A stretch of DNA of 64,000 bases from Pimelobacter simplex (lineage in GTDB: Bacteria > Actinomycetota > Actinomycetes > Propionibacteriales > Nocardioidaceae). Position numbers and translations under genes: made by a program. The notes below the pieces were generated by a model that was not told the DNA's origin, did no database searches, and saw only the letters and a program-made list of their open reading frames with translations. Numbering within the stretch: the first letter of the stretch is position 1; every line of letters begins with the position of its first letter. Shown here piece after piece: positions 8,805-17,217 of the stretch. The stretch lies in contig NZ_CP096276.1 in NCBI RefSeq assembly GCF_024662235.1, positions 5,394,001-5,458,000 of the forward strand, read 5' to 3'.

Positions 8805-10634
8805 ATGTTTGCTTCGACCCCCCGTTCCCATCGCGTCCGGCTTGCCGGTCTCGCGGCGCTCGCCACGGCGACCTCCGCCCTCGGCATCCTCGGCACCGCG
8901 CCGGCCTCCCACGCCGACCCCGCAGCCGACCCCGCCCCGACCGTGCTGGGCCTCGGCGCCTTCGAGATGTCCCCCGCGCCGGGCTCCTGCGCCGCCGTGG
9001 TCACCCTCGAGGGTGGCAACGGAGGCACCGCGGTCTCCGGCGGCAACGACGACCCGGACGCGCCCGACGACGACCCGCTGCAGGTCGGCGGCGGCCAGGG
9101 TGCCCGGGTGCAGTTCCGCATCCCGCTCGCCCCGACCGACGTGCTGACCGGCGTGGTCGGCCGCGGCGGTTCCGGCGGCGGCGTCGGCGGTGCGTCCGGC
9201 GATGACGCCGGCGGCAACGGCGGCCCCGGTGGTCACACCGGTGGTGGCGGCGGTGGCTACACCAGCTTCGTCCTCAACGGTACGACGATCGCGCTCGCCG
9301 GCGGCGGTGGTGGCTCCGGTGGTGGTCACAACCCCGACGCGGGCGGCGGCGGTCACGCCGGCGTGATCGAGGGTGCCGGCGCCTGGGCCGGCCAGGAAGG
9401 CGCCGCGGGCAACGACGCGGTCGCCAACACGCCCGGCGCGCCGGGTGCCGGTGGCGGCGGTGGCACCACCGCGCCCGGAGCCGGCGGGGTCCACGCGACC
9501 GACACCGCCAACAACGGTGCGCCCGGAGTCGGTCGCAACGGCGGCAACGGTGGCGGCCCGAACGGTGCCGACCAGGGTGGCGGCGGTGGCGCCGGCTACT
9601 ACGGCGGCGGCGGTGGCGCGACCACCATCGGCGACGTGAACGGCGCCAACGGCCTGATCATCGGCGGCGGTGGCGGCGGTGGCTCCAGCTTCTTCGCCAA
9701 CGCCCAGGGCGCGGTCTACATCGACCAGCCCACCGGTGGCTCGCTCGCGGAGAACACCCCGAGCCGCAACGGCACCGGCGAGATCGCCTGGGAGCCGTGC
9801 GACTACGACCTGTCGGTCACCAAGACGGCCGCGGCCGAGGTGTTCGAGTCCGGCACGCCGGTCACGTACACCATCAAGGTCACCAACCACGGTCCCGACC
9901 TGATGGGCATCGACGACACCGTCACCGTCACCGACGCCAAGGCGGCCGGCGGCACCCTCGTGTCCGTCGTGGCCAGCGGCAGCGGCGCGCCGTTCACCTG
10001 TGACACCGCGATCGGCGCGGCGATCCCGGCCGACGGCGTCCTCGACTGCTCGCGTCCGGTCGGCGAGGACGTCCGCGGCCTCGACAACGACGAGACCCTG
10101 ACGCTCGTCTACAGCCAGGTCCTCAGCGGCAGCGCGCCGGTGCTCAACACCGTGAGCGTCACCGACCGCGCCAACCCGGCGAACAACTCCGCGGCGGCCA
10201 CCGTGGCGCCGGCGGCGCCGGGCGTCAAGCTGGTCAAGAAGGGCACGCCGAAGAAGGTCGCCCGCCTCGGCCAGAAGATCAAGTACACCTTCAAGGTCAC
10301 CAACACCGGCAACATCTCGCTGAAGACGATCGCCATCGCCGAGCAGAAGTTCACCGGCAAGGGCAGCCTGACCCCGAAGTGCCCGAAGCTCCCGTCGACC
10401 GGTCTCGCCCCGGGCGCGAGCGTTACCTGCAAGGCCACCTACACGGTCCACAAGCGTGACCTGGTCCTCGGCAAGGTCGTCAACGTCGCCAAGGCCACCG
10501 GCACCACGCCGGCCGGCAACCCGGTCGAGTCCCTGCCGTCCAAGGCGAAGGTCAAGACGCCCAAGCTGAAGCAGCCCCGGAAGAACCTGCCCGGTACGCC
10601 GAACACCGGCGCCCGGGTCCAGCACGGACGCTGA
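8805..10634 (+). CDS. secreted Gly-rich protein with two DUF11-type repeats
   Basis: A 609-residue exported protein. Residues 1-37 form a signal peptide ending in ASHA. Residues about 75-320 are a Gly/Ala/Asn-rich low-complexity region with many GGxGG runs. Two DUF11-like beta domains follow at about 335-470 (YDLSVTKTAAAEVFESGTPV) and 475-585 (VKLVKKGTPKKVARLGQKIK), of the kind found in cell-wall adhesins. The C-terminus ends NLPGTPNTGARVQHGR: it looks like the beginning of a sortase sorting signal, but there is no hydrophobic segment, so it is probably not wall-anchored by sortase. A GGGAGGG site precedes the ATG. Confidence 0.8.
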   Translation: MFASTPRSHRVRLAGLAALATATSALGILGTAPASHADPAADPAPTVLGLGAFEMSPAPGSCAAVVTLEGGNGGTAVSGGNDDPDAPDDDPLQVGGGQGARVQFRIPLAPTDVLTGVVGRGGSGGGVGGASGDDAGGNGGPGGHTGGGGGGYTSFVLNGTTIALAGGGGGSGGGHNPDAGGGGHAGVIEGAGAWAGQEGAAGNDAVANTPGAPGAGGGGGTTAPGAGGVHATDTANNGAPGVGRNGGNGGGPNGADQGGGGGAGYYGGGGGATTIGDVNGANGLIIGGGGGGGSSFFANAQGAVYIDQPTGGSLAENTPSRNGTGEIAWEPCDYDLSVTKTAAAEVFESGTPVTYTIKVTNHGPDLMGIDDTVTVTDAKAAGGTLVSVVASGSGAPFTCDTAIGAAIPADGVLDCSRPVGEDVRGLDNDETLTLVYSQVLSGSAPVLNTVSVTDRANPANNSAAATVAPAAPGVKLVKKGTPKKVARLGQKIKYTFKVTNTGNISLKTIAIAEQKFTGKGSLTPKCPKLPSTGLAPGASVTCKATYTVHKRDLVLGKVVNVAKATGTTPAGNPVESLPSKAKVKTPKLKQPRKNLPGTPNTGARVQHGR

Positions 10635-10671
10635 GGCGACAAGGACTCCACCCCACCGGAGAAACCGCTGA

Positions 10672-10702
10672 GGGGCCGCACCCGTCGGGTGCGGCCCCTT
10701 CG
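10672..10702 (+). terminator. hairpin terminator after Gly-rich secreted protein
   Basis: GGGGCCGCACCC (10672-10683) pairs with GGGTGCGGCCCC (10687-10698) across a 3-base loop, then TTCG. It lies between convergent genes and may serve both. Confidence 0.75.
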
Positions 10703-10750
10703 CCCTGTCGGCAAGGCCCGGGCCGGCTCGCCGGCTTCCGAGGCCGTCGT

Positions 10751-11644
10751 TCAGCCGAGGTTCTCGCGGAAGAACGCGACGAGCTTGACCGCGGCCTCGT
10801 CGACCTTGCGGTCGTAGAGGTCGACGTGGGTGGCGCCCTCGACGAGGTGGAGCTCGGCGTTGCCGGGGCTGGTGTCGACGGCCTGCTCGGAGAACCCGCG
10901 GGTGGCCGCCTCGGTGCCGGCGATCATGAGCAGCGGGCGCGGCGCGATCTTGGCGACGTCGGCGAAGGAGTCGTACTGGTCGAGCAGGTCGGCGCTGCGG
11001 GTGACCATCTCGCCGGTGGCGCGGGGGTGGTGGCCGCGGGGGGTCTTGTAGTAGTCGACGAACTCGGCGACCGGTGCGGGCAGGTCGGGCGTCCCGGCGT
11101 CCGGGAGGACCGGGAAGGTGGCGGCGGGCTCGCCGGCGGCCTCGGCGCTGCGGAGGGCACCGGAAGCGGCGACCATCTGGTTCCAGGCCTCGGCGTCGCC
11201 ACCGCGGAAGAAGCTGGGGACGTCGGTGCCGGAGACGGCGGCGACCGCCTTCATCCGGTGGTCGGTCTGCGCGGCATAGGTGACGTAGGCGCCCGAGCCG
11301 CAGATGCCCATGGCACCGACCCGCTCGGCGTCGACCTCGGCTCGGGTGGACAGGAAGGACACGGCAGCGCGGAAGTCCTCGGCCCGCTGGAACGGGTCCT
11401 CGAGCCCGCGGGGCAGGCCCTCGGACTCGCCCTGGTAGGCGGCGTCGAAGGTGAGCACGGCGAAGCCCTCGGCGACCAGGCGCTCGGCGTACAGCGCGGG
11501 GGACTGCTCCTTGACGCCGGTGGTGGGGTGGCCGACGACGATCGCGGGCACCGGGCTGTCGGTGGTGGCCGGGAGGTAGAGGTGGCCGGCGAGCTGCAGG
11601 CCGTTGGTCGGGATGCGGACGTCGGACGGGGTGTTGGTGGTCAT
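10751..11644 (-). CDS. alpha/beta hydrolase, dienelactone-hydrolase/YcjY-like
   Basis: A 297-residue cytoplasmic serine hydrolase. The nucleophile elbow is GICGSGAY (Ser about residue 130), with a final His in EGATHVDLY. The N-terminal strand pair and GHPTTGVKEQSPALYAERLV match the YcjY/DLH-type family that often serves as an esterase of unknown natural substrate. The ATG is at 11644. It is divergent from a helix-turn-helix regulator gene, and a perfect 22-bp palindrome lies between them, so it is probably the regulated target of that neighbour. Confidence 0.85.
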   Translation of the reverse strand: MTTNTPSDVRIPTNGLQLAGHLYLPATTDSPVPAIVVGHPTTGVKEQSPALYAERLVAEGFAVLTFDAAYQGESEGLPRGLEDPFQRAEDFRAAVSFLSTRAEVDAERVGAMGICGSGAYVTYAAQTDHRMKAVAAVSGTDVPSFFRGGDAEAWNQMVAASGALRSAEAAGEPAATFPVLPDAGTPDLPAPVAEFVDYYKTPRGHHPRATGEMVTRSADLLDQYDSFADVAKIAPRPLLMIAGTEAATRGFSEQAVDTSPGNAELHLVEGATHVDLYDRKVDEAAVKLVAFFRENLG

Positions 11645-11692
11645 GGCTCGAGTCTTCGTCCGGCGGAGGGGGCGAGGAAGGCCGAGCCTGTT

Positions 11693-11714
11693 CCTGGGAA
11701 GGATCCTTCCCAGG
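11693..11714. promoter_or_regulatory. 22-bp perfect palindrome, operator between divergent genes
   Basis: The half-site CCTGGGAAGGA is followed directly by its exact reverse complement TCCTTCCCAGG, centred on GGATCC. It lies 49 bases from the hydrolase start and 34 bases from the regulator start, the usual place for an autoregulated operator. Confidence 0.8.
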
Positions 11715-11747
11715 CACAGGGTGCTCCCGCGTGCCACGCTGGGCGGC

Positions 11748-12593
11748 ATGGCCAGCTCACCCCACCTGCGCGAGCTCGGCGAGTTCCTGAAGGTACGACG
11801 CGCGCAGCTCACCCCCGCCCAGGTGGGGCTGCCGGAGCACGGCCACACCCGCCGCCGGGTGACCGGGCTGCGGCGCGAGGAGGTCGCCCAGCTGGCAGCG
11901 ATCAGCACCGACTACTACCTGCGCATCGAGCAGGGCCGGCTCGCCCCGTCCCCGCCGGTGCTCGCTGCGCTGGCCCGGGAGCTGCGGCTCGACGCCGACC
12001 AGACGGCGTACGCCGAAGGGCTCGTCGCCCAGGCCGGCCGACGGGCTCCGGTACGACGTCGCGCGCCGCGCCCCCAGGTGCACCAGCACCTCGTCCGGTT
12101 GATGGATCAGCTCGACGGTACCCCTGCGATGGTCTTCGGCCCGCGCCTCGACATCCTCGCGTGGAACGACCTGGCGGCCGCGCTGCTGCTGGACTTCGGC
12201 CAGGTGCCGGAGCGCGAGCGCAACTACATCCGCATGGTGTTCACCGATCCTGAGATGAAGGCGGTCTATCCCGACTGGGAGGACGTCGCCCGGACGTGTG
12301 TCGAGGTGCTGCGGATGGAGGCCGGCACCCACCCGGCCGACCCGGTGCTGACGGCGCTGGTGGGCGAGCTGTCGATCGCCGACGAGCACTTCCGCCGCTG
12401 GTGGGCCGAGCACCGGGTGGCCCACCAGGACTTCGGCAGCAAGCGGATCGCCCACCCCGTCGTGGGCGAGCTGGTCCTCGACTGGGACACCTTCCGCTAC
12501 GCCGGCGCCCCGGACCAGCAGCTCGTGCTGTGGTCGGCGGAGCCGGGCACCCCGTCCGCGGACCGCCTGCGCGAGCTCGCCCGCCGGGTCTGA
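11748..12593 (+). CDS. HTH-XRE regulator with MmyB-like ligand domain
   Basis: A 281-residue regulator. Residues about 8-80 form a lambda-repressor-type HTH (LRREEVAQLAAISTDYYLRI). Residues about 105-270 match the MmyB-like (PAS-fold) domain of a large actinobacterial regulator family that binds fatty acids or similar ligands (VFGPRLDILAWNDLAAALLL). Genes of this type usually repress a divergently transcribed short-chain reductase or hydrolase, as seen here with the hydrolase at 11644. The ATG at 11748 is the first start with a complete HTH. Confidence 0.88.
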   Translation: MASSPHLRELGEFLKVRRAQLTPAQVGLPEHGHTRRRVTGLRREEVAQLAAISTDYYLRIEQGRLAPSPPVLAALARELRLDADQTAYAEGLVAQAGRRAPVRRRAPRPQVHQHLVRLMDQLDGTPAMVFGPRLDILAWNDLAAALLLDFGQVPERERNYIRMVFTDPEMKAVYPDWEDVARTCVEVLRMEAGTHPADPVLTALVGELSIADEHFRRWWAEHRVAHQDFGSKRIAHPVVGELVLDWDTFRYAGAPDQQLVLWSAEPGTPSADRLRELARRV

Positions 12594-12594
12594 G

Positions 12595-12620
12595 CCCCGG
12601 CCCCGCTCGCGGGGCCGGCT
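12595..12620 (+). terminator. GC-rich hairpin after MmyB-type regulator
   Basis: CCGGCCCCGC (12597-12606) pairs with GCGGGGCCGG (12609-12618). No T-run follows, so termination is likely but not certain. Confidence 0.5.
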
Positions 12621-12626
12621 CGACCA

Positions 12627-12676
12627 TTGACAGCGACGACGCATGCCCGTTTCAATATACCAACCGGTTCGTATAT
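12627..12676 (+). promoter_or_regulatory. promoter with best ATAC-N10-GTAT operator
   Basis: TTGACA lies at 12627-12632. The operator is ATACCAACCGGTTCGTAT (12657-12674), extended by AT on both sides. The 22-bp palindrome has only one mismatched pair. It sits 18 bases before the monooxygenase start, over the expected transcription start, so a bound repressor would block initiation. It is the clearest member of the shared operator set. Confidence 0.8.
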
Positions 12677-12693
12677 CTGACAGGCAGCGAGAG

Positions 12694-13956
12694 ATGAGCA
12701 ACCGTCCCGCCGGAAGGCGTCCCGGAGTCGAGGCCGAGGTGCTCCGTGGACCGTTCGACCCGGGCGGCCAGCCGTTCGTCGAGCGCAAGAACCACCTCCA
12801 CCTCTCGCTGTTCGCGTGGAACGTCCGCAACGGGCTCTCCGCGTCCAAGGCCGTCCTGTCCGACCCGTCGCGGCACCGCGACGTCTGGGAGTGGCCGTCG
12901 TCCTCGACGCTGCTCCGGGAGACCGAGCGCGCCGGCTTCGACAGCCAGCTGCAGTACGGCATGTGGAGCGGGTACGGCGGCGCGACCGGCTGGAACGACG
13001 CGCAGCTCGACTGGGCGACCGCGGCGACCGGCTCGGCCGTGATCACCGACCGGCTCGGGATCTACACGACCGTGCACACCGGCTACGGCTTCCACCCGCT
13101 CCTGGTCGGGAAGATCACCTCGAGCATCGACCACATGTCGCGGGGCCGCCTCGGCGTCAACATCGTCGCGGGCTCCAACGCGGCCGACTACGCCCAGTTC
13201 GGTCTCGACGGGCCGCCGTCGCAGGAGGTCCGCTACGCGATCGCCGACGAGTTCACGACCGCGCTCAAGCTGCTCTGGACCTCCGGGGAACCGGTGGACT
13301 TCGAGGGCGAGTACTTCCAGATGTACGGCGCGCAGGTGGTCCCGCGCGCCACCAGCAAGCCTCGGCCGCTGCTGATCACCGCTGCCGGGTCCGACATCGG
13401 GCTCGACTACGCAGCACGCCAGTGCGACGCCGTGTTCATCACTGCCAAGGACAACCACGTCGAGGGCTACCGGGCGCGCGCGCAGAAGATCCGGGCGATG
13501 TTCGACGAGCGCGGTCGCAAGGTCCGCATCGCCGTCATGTGCTACGTCGTGATGGACGAGTCCGATGCCGCTGCGGCCGAGACGGTCGAGTGGATGACGG
13601 AGGAGATCGACCACGAGGCGCTGCGGACCTGGCTGGTCCGCGCGGGGCACGTGCTCAACAGCGAGAAGGCCGTGATCACGGAGGGCTCGTTCGGCGACGG
13701 CCGCGACGAGCGTCTCGACGAGGACCGCTACCTGGGCATCGGCAAGGACTGGTACGAGTCGCTCGGCATGGGCATGGGTGCCTACCAGCTCTTCGGTTCC
13801 TACGACACCGTCGCCGACCAGCTGGTCGACCTCTACGAGGCCGGCGTCGACCAGGTCGCGCTCTGCTTCTTCGACCCGCACAAGGGCGTGCAGCAGGTGC
13901 GCGACCAGATCCTGCCGCGGCTACGGGCACGCGGCTACAACCAGAACCTCGTCTGA
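12694..13956 (+). CDS. RutA-like FMN-dependent monooxygenase, paralogue 1
   Basis: A 420-residue luciferase-fold (group C) flavoprotein monooxygenase that would use reduced FMN and O2. Conserved RutA/sulfone-monooxygenase segments are visible: GRLGVNIVAGSNAADYAQFG (about 148-167), SDIGLDYAARQCD and FGSYDTVADQLVDLYEAGVD near the end. It is a sister of the proteins at 25601-26863 and 48993-50252, with nearly equal length and a shared N-terminal tag (VLRGPFDPGGQP). RutA cleaves uracil and related enzymes open sulfones; the substrate here is unknown. The ATG at 12694 was preferred over an upstream ATG because the operator lies between them. It is first in an operon running to 17981. Confidence 0.85.
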   Translation: MSNRPAGRRPGVEAEVLRGPFDPGGQPFVERKNHLHLSLFAWNVRNGLSASKAVLSDPSRHRDVWEWPSSSTLLRETERAGFDSQLQYGMWSGYGGATGWNDAQLDWATAATGSAVITDRLGIYTTVHTGYGFHPLLVGKITSSIDHMSRGRLGVNIVAGSNAADYAQFGLDGPPSQEVRYAIADEFTTALKLLWTSGEPVDFEGEYFQMYGAQVVPRATSKPRPLLITAAGSDIGLDYAARQCDAVFITAKDNHVEGYRARAQKIRAMFDERGRKVRIAVMCYVVMDESDAAAAETVEWMTEEIDHEALRTWLVRAGHVLNSEKAVITEGSFGDGRDERLDEDRYLGIGKDWYESLGMGMGAYQLFGSYDTVADQLVDLYEAGVDQVALCFFDPHKGVQQVRDQILPRLRARGYNQNLV

Positions 13957-13986
13957 GGCTCGCCGAGGCGCAACGAGGAGGTCACG

Positions 13987-14223
13987 GTGTCGCGACGGTG
14001 GAACGGTCCGATCGGGGCCGCGACGCGACGCCCGGATCCCACCCAGGTCCGGGCGGTGCGCGAGGTGCGGCGACGCCGGCTGATCGCCGAGGTCGTGAGC
14101 GACCTCGGCGGCGAGTCGACGTACGAGCGGGTCGCGACGGCGACCGGCCTCCCGATGGGCTACCTGCGCTGGACGTACCCGACGCTGGAGGAGCTGCGCT
14201 CCGAGCGAGGAATCGCCTCGTGA
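13987..14223 (+). CDS. 78-residue basic protein with HTH-like segment
   Basis: A small Arg-rich protein that I do not recognise. Residues about 28-72 (LIAEVVSDLGGESTYERVAT, then ATGLPMGYLRWTYPTLEELR) look like the N-terminal DNA-binding helices of a TetR protein without the ligand domain. The GTG start at 13987 follows GAGGAG, and the stop overlaps the GTG of the CoA-transferase gene (GTGA), so it is part of the operon. It may be a small co-regulator of the catabolic operon or a truncated TetR relic. Confidence 0.6.
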   Translation: MSRRWNGPIGAATRRPDPTQVRAVREVRRRRLIAEVVSDLGGESTYERVATATGLPMGYLRWTYPTLEELRSERGIAS

Positions 14224-15371
14224 GCCGCGATCTCCCCCTCCACGGAATCCGGGTGCTCGACCTGACTCGTGCCCTGTCCGGTCCCTTCTGCACCGCACTG
14301 CTCGGCGACCTCGGCGCCGACGTGATCAAGATCGAGAGCCCCGAGGGAGACGTCGGCCGCGCCTGGGGTCCCTACGACGAGGGCGAGAGCCTCTACTTCC
14401 TCGCGGCCAACCGCAACAAGCGGTCCGTCGCGCTCCGGCTCTGGTCCGACGACGGGAAGGCGTTGCTGCGGCGCCTCGCGGAGCAGTGCGACGTGCTGGT
14501 CGAGAACTTCCGGCCCGGCGTGCTCGACGCCCTCGGGCTCGGCGAGGACTGGCGCACCGAGCACGCACCCGACCTCGTCGTGTCCTCGATCAGCGGGTTC
14601 GGCCACGTCGGCCCGATGCGCGACGAGCCGTGCTTCGACCAGGTGGCGCAGGGGATGAGCGGCTTCATGAGCCTCACCGGCAGCGCGGAGTCGGGGCCCA
14701 CCCGGGCCGGCGTCCCGCTCGCCGACCTGGTGGCCGGCGTCTTCGCCGCGCTCGGCATCTGCGCCGCCCTCGCCGCCCCCGGCCGGGGCAGGACCGTGCA
14801 CACCTCCCTGCTGGAGGGGATGATCGGCCTGCTCGGCTTCCAGGCCCAGGCCCTGGTGAGCCTCGGCCAGGTCGCCGGTCCGGCCGGCAACCGGCACCCG
14901 GTCGTCGCGCCGTACGGCGTCTTCGCGACCGCCGACGGCGCGATCAACCTGGCCGCCGCCACCGAGCAGCAGTGGCAGCGCCTCTGCGCGGTGCTGGAGC
15001 GGACCGACCTGGTGGGTGACCCGCGCTTCGCCCGCCCCGCCGACCGCAGCGCGAACCGCGACGAGCTCCAGGCGGAGATCGAGAAGGTGCTGCGCGCCGC
15101 GCGGTCGTCGTACTGGCTCGACGAGCTGCGCCGGGCCGAGATCCCCGCGGGGCCGATCCACGACCTGGCCGGCGTCTTCGCCGACGCCCAGGTGGCGGCC
15201 CTGCACCTGGTCGACGAGGTCGAGCACCCGGTGCTCGGCACCGTGCCGATGATCCGCGGCCCGCTGTGGATCGACGGCGAACCCCTTCAGGTACGACGCA
15301 CAGCGCCCGGGCTGGGCGAGCACACGGACGAGGTGCTGGCCGAGCTCGGGCTGAATCGAGGAGAGTCATGA
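14220..15371 (+). CDS. family III CoA-transferase (CaiB/BaiF)
   Basis: A 383-residue enzyme that moves CoA between carboxylic acids through an aspartyl-CoA thioester. The start (GIRVLDLTRALSGPFCTALL) and the catalytic region with Asp169 (RAGVPLADLVAG) are typical, and Asp169 matches the canonical active-site number. It would activate the carboxylate product of the upstream oxidative steps as a CoA thioester for beta-oxidation. The GTG start overlaps the preceding stop, and its own stop overlaps the next ATG. Confidence 0.92.
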   Translation: MSRDLPLHGIRVLDLTRALSGPFCTALLGDLGADVIKIESPEGDVGRAWGPYDEGESLYFLAANRNKRSVALRLWSDDGKALLRRLAEQCDVLVENFRPGVLDALGLGEDWRTEHAPDLVVSSISGFGHVGPMRDEPCFDQVAQGMSGFMSLTGSAESGPTRAGVPLADLVAGVFAALGICAALAAPGRGRTVHTSLLEGMIGLLGFQAQALVSLGQVAGPAGNRHPVVAPYGVFATADGAINLAAATEQQWQRLCAVLERTDLVGDPRFARPADRSANRDELQAEIEKVLRAARSSYWLDELRRAEIPAGPIHDLAGVFADAQVAALHLVDEVEHPVLGTVPMIRGPLWIDGEPLQVRRTAPGLGEHTDEVLAELGLNRGES

Positions 15372-15760
15372 CCGAGCTGGACCTGGCCCGCGTGGACGAG
15401 CTGGAGCAGCAGCTGCTCGACGGCCTGATGGCCGCCGACACCGCCGCCCTGGAGCGGCTCTACGCCGCCGACCGCCGGCACATCCACTACGACGGGCGCC
15501 GCGAGGAGAACGCGGAGTACCTCGCCCCGGTGCGCGAGGGCGCGGTGCGCTACACCCGCATCGAGCCCTACGGCGAGCGCCACGTCGCGCTGGCCGGCAG
15601 CACCGCGGTGATCACGGGCGACCTGGCCTGGACGGCCGAGTTCCCCGACGGCAGCACCGCCGAGGGGCTGATCGCCTACTCCTCGGTGTGGGCGGACCGG
15701 GGGCACGGGCCGGAGCACCTGCTCTGGCACTCGTCGCCGACGCCCCGGACGCCCGCATGA
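15368..15760 (+). CDS. NTF2-like/SnoaL-type small protein
   Basis: A 130-residue protein with the pattern of the DUF4440/NTF2-like cone fold: an N-terminal helix (ELEQQLLDGLMAADTAALER), then LYAADRRHIHYDG, and curved strands (ERHVALAGSTAVITGDLAWT). Such proteins are isomerases, dehydratases or ligand carriers; His/Asp residues (HIHYDGR) could line the pocket. The ATG overlaps the CoA-transferase stop (ATGA), and the stop overlaps the dehydrogenase start, so it is tightly embedded in the operon. Its reaction cannot be predicted. Confidence 0.78.
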   Translation: MTELDLARVDELEQQLLDGLMAADTAALERLYAADRRHIHYDGRREENAEYLAPVREGAVRYTRIEPYGERHVALAGSTAVITGDLAWTAEFPDGSTAEGLIAYSSVWADRGHGPEHLLWHSSPTPRTPA

Positions 15761-17217
15761 GCCAGGTCGTGACGGGCCGGATGCTCATCGGCGGCGTGTG
15801 GTGCGAGGCGCTCGACGGCCGCACCCTCCCCGTCGAGGCGCCGGGCGAGAAGGCGGTCTACGGCGAGATCCCCCGGGGCGGCGCGGCCGACGTGGACGCC
15901 GCCGTCCGCGCGGCCGCCGCGGCGTTCCCGTCGTGGCGGCGCACGAGCCCGGCCGCCCGCGCCCGCATGCTGCACGACGCCGCCGACCGCCTCGCCGCGC
16001 GCCAGGAGGAGGTCGCCCGCTCGGTCGCCCGCGAGACCGGCAACGCGCTGCGGACCCAGGCCCGCGGCGAGGTCCAGCTCGCGGTCGACTCACTGCGCTA
16101 CTTCGCGGGCCTCGCCGGCGAGCTCAAGGGCCAGACCGTCCCGCTCGGCGAGGACGTGCTCAGCTACACCCGGCGCGAGCCGCTCGGCGTCGTCGGCGCG
16201 ATCATCCCCTGGAACGGGCCGGTCGGGCTGGCCGTGCTCAAGATCGCCCCGGCCGTGATCGCCGGCAACACGATCGTCGTGAAGGCCGCCGAGGACGCGT
16301 CGCTGTGCGTGCTCGAGCTCGCCGAGGTGCTGCACGCGTGCCTGCCGCCGGGCGTCGTCAACGTCGTCACCGGCTTGGGGGAGGAGGCCGGAGCCGCGTT
16401 GTCGGCCCACCCCGGTGTCGCCAAACTGACGTTCACCGGATCGACCGAGGTCGGCCGGCTGGTCAACGCCGCGGCGGCCGACCGGATCCTCCCGGTGTCG
16501 CTGGAGCTGGGCGGCAAGAGCCCGTCCATCGTGTTCCCCGATGTCGACGTCTCCCGTGCCGTCGACGGTGTGCTCGCCTCGATGAGGTTCACCCGGCAGA
16601 GCCAGTCGTGCACCGCGGGCTCGCGGCTGTTCCTGCACGCCGACCTCCACGACGAGTTCCTCGCGACGCTGGCCGAGCGGCTCACGGCGTACACGATCGG
16701 GGACCCGCTCGACGAGGCGACCGACATCGGTGCGCTGATCAACCGCAAGCAGTTCGACCGGGTCTGCGGCTACGTCGAGGAGGGTCTGGCCCAGCCGGGC
16801 GTCGAGGTGGTGGCCGGTGGCCTGCCGCCGGCCGAGGGGCCGCTGGCCGACGGGTACTTCACGGTCCCGACCGTGCTCGCCAACGCCGGCAACGACTGGC
16901 GTCTCGCGCGGGAGGAGATCTTCGGACCGGTGCTCGTGGTGATCCCGTGGCGCGACATCGACGACGCCGTACGGATGGCCAACGACTCGATCTACGGGCT
17001 CGCCGGATTCGTGTGGACCGACGACCTGACGGCAGGCCTGACGACGGCGCACCGGTTGGAGAGCGGCTGGGTGCAGGTCAACCGCGGTGGCGGTCAGTCG
17101 CTCGGTCAGCCCTACGGCGGCTACAAGCAGAGCGGCCTGGGCAAGGAGTTCTCGCTGGACGGCATGCTCGACAGCTTCACCTCGGTCAAGGCCGTCACCG
17201 TGGGGCTCGGCGCCTGA
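15757..17217 (+). CDS. NAD(P)-dependent aldehyde dehydrogenase
   Basis: A 486-residue ALDH-superfamily enzyme that oxidises an aldehyde to a carboxylate. The general base Glu250 (SLELGGKSPS) and nucleophile Cys285 (QSQSCTAGSR) are present, with the PWNGP motif and Lys176 in NTIVVKAAED for cofactor binding. It closely resembles aromatic or aliphatic aldehyde dehydrogenases of catabolic operons. It would oxidise the aldehyde formed by the operon's monooxygenase, giving an acid for the CoA-transferase. Start overlaps the preceding stop by four bases and its stop overlaps the hydrolase ATG by one. Confidence 0.92.
   Translation: MSQVVTGRMLIGGVWCEALDGRTLPVEAPGEKAVYGEIPRGGAADVDAAVRAAAAAFPSWRRTSPAARARMLHDAADRLAARQEEVARSVARETGNALRTQARGEVQLAVDSLRYFAGLAGELKGQTVPLGEDVLSYTRREPLGVVGAIIPWNGPVGLAVLKIAPAVIAGNTIVVKAAEDASLCVLELAEVLHACLPPGVVNVVTGLGEEAGAALSAHPGVAKLTFTGSTEVGRLVNAAAADRILPVSLELGGKSPSIVFPDVDVSRAVDGVLASMRFTRQSQSCTAGSRLFLHADLHDEFLATLAERLTAYTIGDPLDEATDIGALINRKQFDRVCGYVEEGLAQPGVEVVAGGLPPAEGPLADGYFTVPTVLANAGNDWRLAREEIFGPVLVVIPWRDIDDAVRMANDSIYGLAGFVWTDDLTAGLTTAHRLESGWVQVNRGGGQSLGQPYGGYKQSGLGKEFSLDGMLDSFTSVKAVTVGLGA

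Noticed and set aside
9160..9760. Short GC repeats that could be read as a CRISPR array
   Set aside because: They are codon repeats for Gly-rich protein in one reading frame, with irregular spacing and no spacers or cas genes.
8655..11717. Minus-strand open frame that continues upstream of the tandem TetR gene
   Set aside because: Beyond 8654 it is antisense to the Gly-rich secreted protein and has low-complexity composition; the TetR N-terminus and ATG at 8654 mark the real start.
12694..13956. Naming the three paralogues rutA, dszA or rcaE
   Set aside because: They share the family fold, but no decisive substrate residues can be read and the rest of the Rut, Dsz or Rca operons is incomplete.
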